Source of the DNA: Axinella damicornis
Taxonomy: Eukaryota > Porifera > Demospongiae > Axinellida > Axinellidae
Direction: 5' to 3'
Length of the DNA stretch: 64,000 bases
Assembly: GCA_963931865.1 (NCBI GenBank)
Contig: OZ007507.1
Span: 20,672,140 to 20,736,139, forward strand
Shown here: one piece after another, positions 45,829 to 56,000 of the stretch
Position numbering within the stretch: the stretch's first letter is position 1
Layout: every line of letters begins with the position of its first letter
Program-made: the position numbers and the translations under genes
Notes under the pieces: model-generated
Database searches by the model: none
What the model was told of the DNA's origin: nothing
The model's input: only the letters and a program-made list of their open reading frames with translations

Positions 45829-48800
45829 ATGTGCGTGCATGTGGGTATGCATGTGTGTGTGTGCATGTGCGTGCATGTGGGTATGCATGTGTGTGTGTTG
45901 TGTGTTGTGTGTGTGCGCATGTAGAAGAGGAAGGGTGGAGCATGTCATCCTTGCCTACACGTAACCTTGTTCCCAGGCATTCCTTCCCCAGTGTTTGTCA
46001 CTTGCAGTACTAATGCTGGCGACAAACGCTGGGGTGAGAAGGCCTGTGAACAAAGCTTTTAGACACTCCCGTTAATTGTCGCAACCAGCAGCAGCATCCC
46101 ACTCGATGGCCTCACAACCAGCAGCAGCATCCCACTCGATGGCCTGGCAAATCGCGGAAAGCCACTCAACATGCCTGACGGCAATGTCAGCTGTGATGTC
46201 TACCGAAGCCATTTCTATGCCAACTGGTAAGGCATGTAACTGTGACGAGCGTACCGCTGCTGGGTGTACACACGTCCCAGCATGAGGCTATGCCGAACAG
46301 CTTGCTGTACAAACAAGCAGGCAGACAAACAACTCGTCATGCAACTTGGCAAGTGCTAAGCACACACCTGTCCCTTCCCACAGATGACCTTTGTCCTCAC
46401 TGCCCCACCACCTTACCTTGATCCTCTCTGAGCGCTGAGACTCAGGGTCCTTACCGACAGCTGGGAGCACACGGATTTTCTGTGGGAGGAGACAACTAAT
46501 GTTACCACACACAGCATGCATGGTAATACAACCACACCTTCAATTAGCAGAATCATGTGCGACATGCTGCTATATATGTAGCACTCAGTTGCACCTGTGT
46601 TTTTGAGAAGCGGTCAGCGATGCTCAGGGTCATCTTCCTGTGGGTCTGGCTGTCTGTAGAGTGTGGGCGGAATGTCAGTTTGGTCCGGAACACTGCCTGA
46701 CCCTGCAGGCCTGTGCCTGTGTGTAATGTGTGACCAGTGTGATATGTGCAGGTGTGTGTAATGTGTGACCAGTGTGATACGTGCAGGGGTAGACATGGTG
46801 GAATGTGTGACCAGTGTGATATGTGCAGGGGTGTGTAATGTGTGACCAGTGTGATATGTGCAGGGGTAGACATGGTGTAATGTGTGACCAGTGTGATATG
46901 TGCAGGGGTGTGTAATGTGTGACCAGTGTGATACGTGCAGGGGTGGACATGGTGGAATGTGTGACCAGTGTGATACGTGCAGGGGTGGACATGGTGTAAT
47001 GTGTGACCAGTGTGATATGTGCAGGGGTGTGTAATGTGTGACCAGTGTGATACGTGCAGGGGTGGACATGGTGGAATGTGTGACCAGTGTGATATGTGCA
47101 GGGGTGTGTAATGTGTGACCAGTGTGATATGTGCAGGGGTAGACATGGTGGAATGTGTGACCAGTGTGATATGTGCAGGGGTGTGTAATGTGTGACCAGT
47201 GTGATACGTGCAGGGGTGGACATGGTGGAATGTGTGACCAGTGTGGTACAATACAGGACCGACCTTGCCTCACAAAGAGGTGGCTAAACTCTCCAGCGAG
47301 GGGCTGCCGGTAGATGTCAAATATCTCGCTGCCCAGGTAGAGGGACATGCTACCGTCGGACCACCGCACAATGCGAGCATTGCTCTCGCGGATGTCGTTG
47401 CCCTGCTCATCCTGCGAGTACCGCCAGCGGATTGTGTTCTCAACCTGAGGGTGAAGAGAAGCATCGCTGCCATACAAACTTCACAACAGTGAGTAATGTT
47501 CAGCCCTGCTGTATGGAGTGCCACGCCCACACAACCAGTGTCAGCCCTGCTGTATGGAGTGCCACGCCCACACAACTAGTGTCAGCCCTGCTGTATGCAG
47601 TGCCACGCCCACACAGCCAGTGTCAGCCCTGCTGTATGCAGTGCCACGCCCACACAGCCAGTGTCAGCTCTGCTGTATGCAGTGCCACGCCCACACAGCC
47701 AGTGTCAGCCCTGCTGTATGCAGTGCCACGCCCACACAGCCAGTGTCAGCCCTGCTGTATGCAGTGCCACACCCACACAGCCAGTGTCAGCCCTGCTGTA
47801 TGCAGTGCCACGCCCACACAGCCAGTGTCAGCCCTGCTGTATGCAGTGCCACGCCCACACAGCCAGTGTCAGCCCTGCTGTATGCAGTGCCACACCCACC
47901 TTCAGCTTGAGCCTAGCCCTCCCCTCCTCATCCAGGATGTCATCCTCCTCTCCCTCATCCTCAAACAGGTCAGCGTCGAATGGCCTGTGGGAGGGAGGGG
48001 GTTACTCGACTGGGGAAGGGAGGGGGTTATCAGACTGGGGGAGGGAGGGGGTTATCAGACTGGGGGAGGGAGGGGGTTACCGGACTGGGGTAGGGAGGGG
48101 GTTACTGGACTGGGGGAGGGAGGGGGTTACCGGACAGTGGGAGGGAGGGGGTTACTGAATTGGGGGAGGGAGGGGGTTACTGGACTGGGGGAGGGAGGGG
48201 GTTCTCGGACTGCGGGAGGGAGGGGGTTACTGGACTGGGGGAGGGAGGGGGTTATTGGACTGGGGGAGGGAGGGGGTTATTGGACTGGGGGAGGGAGGGG
48301 GTTATTGGACTGGGGGAGGGAGGGGGTTACTGGATTGGGGGAGGGAGGGGGTTATTGGACTGGGGGAGGGAGGGGGTTACTGGATTGGGGGAGGGAGGGG
48401 GTTATTGGACTGGGGGAGGGAGGGGGTTACTGGACTGGGGGAGGGAGGGGGTTATTGGACTGGGGGCCGGGGAGGGAGGGGGTTACTGGACTGGGGGAGG
48501 GAGGGGGTTATTGGACTGGGGGAGGGAGGGGGTTACTGGACTGGGGGAGGGAGGGGGTTATTGGACTGGGGGAGGGAGGGGGTTATTGGACTATGATTAT
48601 CTGTCAAGGGAGAGAAGTGGGTAGGGGATCACAGTGGGAAGCAGATGTACCTACATGTATGTACCTCTATAGTGGTTGCCATGGAAATGTTTGGGGCTAT
48701 TACAGACAGGTGGCTAATTCCAAGGCCATTGGTAACAGGAACTTAAGAGTAGTGACCACAATGAACATGTGGTTGCCTTAAACACACCTCGTCTCCACGG

Positions 48801-51800
48801 AGAGGAAGTTTGGAAGCTTGACAAAGTGCAGATCTGAGCCCAGCTGCGCAACACACCGAGGGATCTCTACATTAATTCGGGGGACCTCCTCCCTCTCTCC
48901 CTCCTCCTCCCTCTCCTGTGGCACACCCTCACTACCCATCGCTGTGTCCATTGTGGGTAGCTCATCTTCTCTGTGTGTTGGGAGAGAGTGGAAAGATGTG
49001 TGTGAGTGTATGTGTGAATTACAATTGGTTGTTTTGCTTTCAGAATAACTGTTGGAGGCTAAGAGTCGGAAGAGTTCTTCTGAATGGAATTCCAACACTA
49101 TTACGAAGAGAGGTGTTTACTCAGAGCCACCAGAGGAATGTTTGTGGAGTCTACAGTGAAATACAGTCATCGTATCTACTTTTGATCAACAGTCGGTGAC
49201 TTGCCCCCAACAGTTTGTTCTCCTCGCACTGTGTTTACTGGATTGAATAATTCGTACAGGTAATCACATGGGTTTCGAGTGCAATTTGGGAATAATTGCA
49301 CGAGCGATAGCGAGTGCAATTACCGACTGTTGTGAGTGCAATTATCAAATGGCACGAGAATACATGTCAGTGATTAAATACTAATACTTCCACTGTCCAG
49401 GTGCAGGCATGGTCGAAAGGAAGCAGCTTGAGCGATTAAAGCCATGCCCCAGCCACAAAAAGCACTCGAGCGCGAGCAAACTACACTGACTACACGTCAC
49501 TATACTAGTCTAGTACCATGCTTGTTTGCCCAGAGTACTGACCTGCTGTGTAACAAAGCTTTAGGATGGCAGCACGGTGTTACAACTGACACCCAGGGTC
49601 CCCAAACAGCTGCATAACAGCCTAGCCATGAACAGTACGGCTGCAGTGCTAGTATGGCACAATGACTAGCACCACTTTTCCGCGCTATATATCAATCATT
49701 TGGTCCTCACAGCATTTCTTCTGCTCGGGTACAGAAAGCTTACACAAAAGAAGCGTTCACACAGTATGTGCTAATGAAAACGAGGCGTAGCCATGACGTG
49801 GACGCTCATTACCAGGGCGGAGCTTGACCTGATTGGTTAGCGTGTGCCGCGGCCGCTTAGCAATTTCTGATGACCCTCGGGCTACAATAACCGTGCAACA
49901 CGCTTTCTATGGGAGTGAATGTATGGCAACTGAGGTAATGTCAGCTGCTAGCACTGGGTCACTTACGATGACGATGAGGTAATGTCAGCTGCTAGCACTG
50001 GATCACTTACGATGACGATGAGGTAATGTCAGCTGCATCTCCAAACAGTCCCTCGACAGTCTGTGAAACATCTTGACCATTCTGCATGGGGGACGCTCCC
50101 CCCTCCGCCCCACCACCCCCTCTGAGAGGAGAGGCAATCGGAGAGGCCATTGGCGCCTTCGGACTGCCTCCTCTACTGCTGGGCTCACTACCTGAAGCCG
50201 AGTCTGACCTGCGGGTAGGAGGGAGGGACCACTCTCTGCATGAGGTCAAGGGATAGTGCTGTGCCTGATGCTACAAGATGGGTTTTGGGGTATGAGTCCA
50301 GGGCGGGAGGGAGGGAGGGTTTATACCCATTTCGTCTAATCCCATTTTGTCTAACAAAAGGTGCAGGTGTCCCATTTCGCCTATTTTTTTTTTTTTTGCA
50401 AATACTTCGACTACTTCAAGACGACATGGCTCGATGGCATGTTCCCTGTTCGCATGTGGAAGGTGTATGCTCTGGAAGGTCCACGCACCAACAACCACGC
50501 AGACGGATGGCAGTCAAAAGTGCGGAAATTGGCAGGAAAAGCTCATCCAAACATTTATGTAGCAGTCACTTTGTTCCAGTCCGAGCAAGCCGCCACTGAA
50601 GTCAGCATCATGCAGTTGGCAGCAGGAGGACTGCCAGTACGCAGGAGGAGGAAGTATAGAAACTATGAGAAGAGACTAATGACTATTCGGGAGAAGTATG
50701 AAGCAGGAGACTACAGCCTGAGTGAACTAGTCAAGGCTTGAAGTCATTGGGTGTCTTTGTAATATTTTTTTTGTTGTTGCTGTTTTCTTTCTGTCATGTT
50801 GTTATAGTCTTAGTCTGTCATGTAGTCACAAAAAATAGTTTACACGAAATGGGACACTTGCACACTTTGCTAGACAAAATGGGATTAGACGAAATGGGAT
50901 TAGATGAAATGGCATGACACCGGAGGAAGGAGGAGGACGGGGGAGGGGTGGAGGAGGAGGGAGGGAAGAGGAGGGAGGGAGGAGGAGGAGGGATGAGGAG
51001 GAAGGAGGGAGGATGGAGGGAGGGAGGAGGAGGGAGGGAGGAGGGAGGGAGGAGGAGGGAGGGAGGAGGAGGGAGGAGGAGGGAGGGAGGAGGAGGGAGG
51101 AGGAGGGAGGGAGGAGGAGGGAGGAGGAGGGAGGAAGGAGGGAGGAAGGAGGGGAGGAGGAGGGAGGAGGAGGGAGGGAGGGAGGAGGAGGGAGGAGGAG
51201 GGAGGAGGAGGGAGAAGGAGGGAGGGAGGAGGAGGGAGGAGGCGGGAGGAAGGAGGGAGGGAGGAGGGGGAAGGGAGGAGGAGGGAGGAAGGAGGGAGGG
51301 AGGAGGAGGGAGGAAGGAGGAGGGCACAGGGACGGAGCTCGAGGAGTGTGAATACTGTACTCGTGGTATGAAAACTAATTAGTTCCTCAATAGAGCTAAT
51401 TGGCACTCTCACGAGGACTCTTCTCCGAAGAGGTCTTCTGTGCTGGGCAGCTGTCTGCTCCCTTCCTCCATTGGCTCATCCTCCCCGTCCTCCTCTTGGC
51501 CCTCACTGGAGGCCGTGGGGACACCACCGGGCGGGCTACTGTCCGTGGGGACACCACCAGGCGGGGTACTGTCCGTGGGGACACCACCGGGCGGGCTACT
51601 GTCCGTGGGGACACCACCAGGCGGGGTACTGTCCGTGGGGACACCACCGGGTGGTGCACTGTCTATGGGGAGTGCCTGTACTGGACTGCCCTCCTCTGCA
51701 ACAATAAGAAGCCAGGAGTTCAAAGGCGGATTAGAAAATCACTGCAAAGTCATGCCACAGTGGCTTGGACTAACCACAACTAAAGTAGGTCCTTATTTGG

Positions 51801-52825
51801 AGGGCCAGCTAAGTGTGCCAACATGTATAGCACTTGAGTGTGGCACACAAGTTTGTGAATACACTTTAGTGTAACTGCAGCCACTTGCCATGCATGGTCA
51901 GGCAGCATGTTTGAAGGCCCGTTCAGAGCAATACAGTTCATTGCTCCTTCTCTTCATGGGCTACTGAAGTCAGTTACAATGGCTCAGAAAACACTGCCTT
52001 AAAAGAGCACCGTTTCCAGATTCGTTTGAAATCTGGCCCAAAGTCACATTCATGAATGCTTGAACATCATCATCAACATTTCTGCCTACACAGATCTGAC
52101 CTTCTTCGCTGTCCGAGGAAGAGGAGGAGGAGGCTGAGGAGGACGATGAAGATGACTCTTTCGGTTTGGCCGGCACCTGAGCAGGATGAATTGACAATGC
52201 AGGAGGACCGTGAACTTGTAAACACTTTGTTGCTTGTGCGTGCAGAGATGCCAACTAATCAGCGTGTAATTGAGTGAGATGGGGCTCGAATGAGTGAGAC
52301 CTGCTATTGAGTGTGCACAGCAGTTCATTCCAGTAGCTTGACTCTTCTATCCACAGAAGAAGCCTGCACCACTCCACTTTTTGCAGCTTGACAAGGTGGT
52401 AGCGCCTGCGGATAATCCCTGGAGTCCACCATCAGACTCGGAGTGGGATTGTTCTGGTCCATACGGCACACGTTATACACACACAGATCTTGCAGTAAAC
52501 ATCCAGGGTGTAGTAGAACGTATACATGTGCTGTGTTGCTGGTAGTAGCGTGAGATGACTGAGGAATGTGCAAGTCTCGCACGCCATGTGTGACCGTTAG
52601 CACGTCTGCACATGTGACTGCTGTCTAGGCCATCCACCACCTAACCTCTTATGCCATGCTCACTGTTTGTGCCGAGAGGCTGTTCTTCTTAATTATGACA
52701 GCGAACCCAAGGCGATATCCACTCTATTTGACGCCCACCTGTTGTTCTTTGTTAGCGTCTTCCTCCTCCGAAGAGTCCTCCTCTTCCTCCACACTGCTGT
52801 CTCCCCCGAACAACACCCGCTCCAT
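44980..52825 (-). CDS. LEO1: RNA polymerase-associated protein LEO1 (PAF1 complex)
   Basis: Eleven exons (minus): 52825-52739, 52176-52101, 51695-51413, 50208-50011, 48970-48788, 47984-47900, 47444-47264, 46716-46595, 46479-46417, 45794-45437, 45050-44980. They sum to 1707 nt (568 aa) with every phase consistent. The acidic N-terminal half has three LFG motifs as in known LEO1 ([33 protein letters not shown]). The conserved core is unmistakable: [75 protein letters not shown] and [20 protein letters not shown]. The tail is acidic then basic ([18 protein letters not shown]). It acts in the nucleus with PAF1, CTR9, CDC73 and RTF1 in Pol II elongation and histone modification. Exon 3 contains an in-frame ten-residue repeat ([10 protein letters not shown], about five copies). 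Most introns are filled by minisatellites. Confidence 0.95.
45147..45440. repeat. 17-bp minisatellite spanning the LEO1 exon 10 donor
   Basis: About 18 copies of ccctcaccctctgcaca or ccctcaccctctgcaaa/ctc. On the coding strand the unit reads gagggtgagggt, which is the 5' splice site itself (GAG G|GTGAGG at 45437/45436). Any of the copies could serve as a donor. Confidence 0.9.
45797..45925. repeat. TG/CATG microsatellite in LEO1 intron 9
   Basis: Alternating TG with gcatgtgcgtgcatgtgggt blocks abuts the exon 10 acceptor. Confidence 0.9.
46076..46145. repeat. 32-bp direct duplication in LEO1 intron 9
   Basis: aaccagcagcagcatcccac + tcgatggcctca is present twice in tandem. No coding function is seen. 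Confidence 0.7.
46725..47245. repeat. ~35-45-bp minisatellite in LEO1 intron 7
   Basis: Units built from gtaatgtgtgaccagtgtga + tatgtgcaggggt, alternating with a longer version carrying agacatggtggaat. The array occupies the intron almost from donor to acceptor. Confidence 0.95.
47500..47897. repeat. 42-bp minisatellite in LEO1 intron 6
   Basis: About nine copies of cagccctgctgtatgcagtg + ccacgcccacacagccagtgt begin directly at the splice donor. On the coding strand the donor GTGGGTGTGGCACTGC recurs in each unit as GTGGGCGTGGCACTGC. Confidence 0.95.
47990..48592. repeat. 25-bp G-rich minisatellite in LEO1 intron 5
   Basis: About 24 copies of ggactgggggagggaggggg + ttatt or ttact. Four G-runs per unit on the plus strand make G-quadruplex formation plausible; on the transcript strand the array is C-rich. 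It ends at the exon 6 acceptor. Confidence 0.95.
49200..49956. other. LEO1 intron 4, unique sequence
   Basis: No repeat array and no exon recognised. A motif gagtgcaatt(a/t) recurs four times at 49275-49345. Confidence 0.5.
49957..50036. repeat. ~53-bp tandem duplication of the LEO1 exon 4 splice donor
   Basis: cacttacgatgacgatgagg + taatgtcagctgctagcactgg occurs twice. The exon 4 end with its donor (TCATCGTCATC|GTAAGTG, boundary 50011) is therefore repeated about 43-53 bp downstream in the transcript. Confidence 0.8.
50325..50912 (+). mobile_element. Mutator-like element remnant with transposase C-terminus
   Basis: Inverted ends cccatttcgtctaatcccat...tttgtctaacaaa and ...tgctagacaaaatgggatta...gacgaaatggg frame a plus-strand frame ending at 50741. 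It reads [31 protein letters not shown], given here by position 50427-50519 and recognised by MWKVY..., [10 protein letters not shown] and HPNIYV. This matches the C-terminal part of MULE-type transposases (RTNN-x2-GWH region). The catalytic domain is missing, so it is a deletion derivative. It lies in LEO1 intron 3, antisense. Confidence 0.75.
50920..51325. repeat. GGA/GGGA polypurine tract in LEO1 intron 3
   Basis: About 400 bp of almost pure purine (gga, ggga, ggaa units) on the plus strand. It could form triplex DNA. Frames in it are artefacts. Confidence 0.95.
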
Positions 52826-53043
52826 CCTAAAATGGCTGTTCTTGTGGCCTGGCTTGATCGTTCGCTGTCTAGTCTATGCTCGTACGTAGGTGGTGGCGCA
52901 ATAATTGTAGGGTCTACCCAACGGAAATGAAACGAGCTCCACCCTCATATATTCACGATCACGTACGCGCCGCCACTACAAAAAAAACTTGGTAGGTTCG
53001 CATCGTTTTGCAAACTGGTTAACGTTGTGATCTGCTTGCAGCA
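52826..53043. promoter_or_regulatory. divergent promoter region, LEO1 / collagen-CTHRC1 gene
   Basis: 218 bp between the two start codons. A bidirectional promoter is inferred from spacing. Confidence 0.5.
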
Positions 53044-56000
53044 ATGAAGTGGCTGGTGACGTTGTGGGTAGCGGCTGCACTATGCGTTGCAACTGCACAA
53101 GACATTGACGGGTGAGCAATTGCACGTCAAACGTTCTTTGCAATTCCCTGCAAAGAATGACATCAATAGTTGTATATCCGCAGACCGGCAATCTCCACTG
53201 AAGGAGGTGGCCTGCGCATCACAAGTCCAGGAGACGTGGTGTTCCAAGTGGGAGATGGGGGCAGTGTCAGCTTCCAGTCAGCCGGCGGCGCGCCGATGAG
53301 CATGCAAGGAGAGAAGGTAGACAGCGCATTCAACGTTAGCTAATTAACAGCAGCGTTATAATCTACAACGCAAGTGCACTAGTCGACAGCAAAAGTGTGA
53401 TCCTTGTGCTCTGAAATTATTTTGATTATCTACACAGGGGGAGAGTGGTGCTCCAGGAGCCCAAGGTAGGTATTGGCTGCACCAACTGTTGCAACATTGT
53501 TACTTTAATGTCTGCACTTACCCCTAACTCTGCAGGACCCGCAGGTCCTGCGGGAGCACCTGGCACCCCTGGGCCGGATGGATCTGCAGGTCCGCCAGGT
53601 GCACTGGGCTCTCCGGGGTCAACCGGTAGGAGTGGAAGGCCTGGGAGGGATGGAGCCTCCGGGACAAATGGGACAGATGGAGCTAGAGGAGAGGACGGTG
53701 CTGCACTGGGGATCGTGTCGTGGAATCAGTGTGCATACCAGAGCCTGAACAGCCCTTTAGACTATGGGTTACTGGCTGTGAGTGGCGTAAATCAGTTAAT
53801 CACATCAACAGTAGATGTGTTAAGGGTAGCAGATGCTCACCAGGCGATTCTGCAGGGTATTGACTTGCTGATTTACTGTTATGCAGGTGTGCATAATCCA
53901 AACCCTCCAGCACGCCTTAAGTATTAACTAATGTGGATACTAATCTATTGAGTGCAAGTGAATTCCCTAAAACAGAATTATGATTTGTGACAACAACTTA
54001 TTCTTGTATCTGCCAAAATCTGAGGTTCATTCAAATCGCTAAATTTTGTGCTCACAATAATAATTGTGTTGTGTATATGGTCTGCCTGCACCAAAAACAG
54101 AGTTCCAGCCATAGATCTGCCTTACTTACAAACAGAATTAGGCTGTCTATCGAGAGTATGTGGCTATGTTACATTATCATTCTGGCAGCCTATATCATAA
54201 CATCATTCAGACTTAAATGTTTGCCATGATCTCACGCCAAACTTATCTTGCTAGCTATTACTTTCACAACAACGCTAAGTGTGTTTCAGTCACTTACTTA
54301 TAACCACGCCATCATCAAAGACATAACCATAAAAGGAAAACATTTCTACATCTTCTAGCAGAGTTTGGCCAGACCAACCTGTTTTGTTGTTAGGTGAATG
54401 GCTGTTCAATTATCAAAGTCACCATGATAACCATCTTGCTTAGCAATGTGCTGGCCTTGTACACAGGCATTCTCACCCAAGCATTTGTTGCTTGCAGTAC
54501 CGCTGCAAGTGAAACACCCTGGGTGGGAAGGCCTGCAGTACCGCTGCAAGTGAAACACGCTGGGGTGGGAAGGCCTGCAGTACCGCTGCAAGTGAAACAC
54601 GCTGGGGTGAGAAGGCCTGCAGTACCGCTGCAAGTGAAACACGCTGGGGTGGGAAGGCCTGCAGTACCGCTGCAAGTGAAACACGCTGGGGTGGGAAGGC
54701 CTGCAGTACCGCTGCAAGTGAAACACGCTGGGGTGGGAAGGCCTGCAGTACTGCTGCAAGTGAAACACGCTGGGGTGGGAAGGCCTGCAGTACCGCTGCA
54801 AGTGAAACACCCTGGGGTGGGAAGGCCTGCAGTACCGCTGCAAGTGAAACACGCTGGGGTGGGAAGGCCTGCAGTACTGCTGCAAATGAAACACGCTGGG
54901 GTGGGAAGGCCTGCAGTACCGCTGCAAATGAAACACGCTGGGGTGGGAAAGCCTGCAGTACCGCTGCAAGTGAAACACCCTGGGGTGAGAAGGCCTGCAG
55001 TACCGCTGCAAGTGAAACACGCTGGGGTGGGAAAGCCTGCAGTACCGCTGCAAGTGAAACACCCTGGGGTGGGAAGGCCTGCAGTACCGCTGCAAGTGAA
55101 ACACCCTGGGGTGAGAAGGCCTGCAGCCGCTGCAAGTGAAACACGCTGGGGTGGGAAAGCCTGCAGTACCGCTGCAAGTGAAACACGCTGGGGTGGGAAA
55201 GCCTGCAGTACCGCTGCAAGTGAAACACGCTGGGGTGGGAAAGCCTGGGTACGAGGCCTACCATGTGCATCTCGTGGACTAACAGATGAAAGATTGACTG
55301 AACTCACTTGTTTTGCTTACAGTTGAGTTTTCAGGAGATTGAACACAAAGGAGTTTGTGCACCGATGAAATAGTTTTTTTTTTTTTTTTGCTTGGTCTGT
55401 GCTAGGTTTCAAAATTGGATAGGCGATTATAATGTGGGCTTATGTGCACGTCATTTATTAACTGCTGCATGCGCCTCCTGCCAAGTGGGTGGGTGGGTGA
55501 GTGGGTGGGTGGGTAGTAAACACTGTGAACTATTGCCTATACTGCATATATAGCAGTCTTCACAACTAGTCATGCTCTAGTCTCAAGCTTTGGGCCAAGT
55601 GTTTACATGAAGACACAGCCTGGTGAGAGAGTGCCCTTGTGGTCTGCAGACCGAGACAGCCAGCCGCTGTCAACCCCATTACTCCAATGGGAAGCCTTAA
55701 GAGTGTCTCCATTGGTGTTTCTTGCGTCAACTGAAGTCCTAGCTGCTGGTTGTCAGGGGAACAGGTCGGGCACCATGTTATGGGGAGACAGGTGGGAGAG
55801 CAGACTCCAGGGCAGCAGGAACTTGTTCATGGAATTTAAGGGCTTGCCAAGTTATTAAGCAATTAAGAGATGTGTAGGCTAGTATATGTCAGACTTTGCA
55901 GTGATTTTGTACAGTACAGGGTTTAATTTGATGGGACGTACATAAAATAGTGAAATGTTACGTAAGTTCCATCTAAATGTGGTCTGGTATCCAGACTGGG

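Noticed and set aside
47432..48781. 449-codon frame across two minisatellites
   Set aside because: Covers LEO1 introns 5 and 6 antisense and crosses LEO1 exon 6 on the wrong strand.
54394..55326. ~300-codon frames on both strands (VKHAGVGRPAVPLQ)
   Set aside because: A 42-bp repeat without stops lying in an intron of the collagen gene; the flanking exons join in frame without it.
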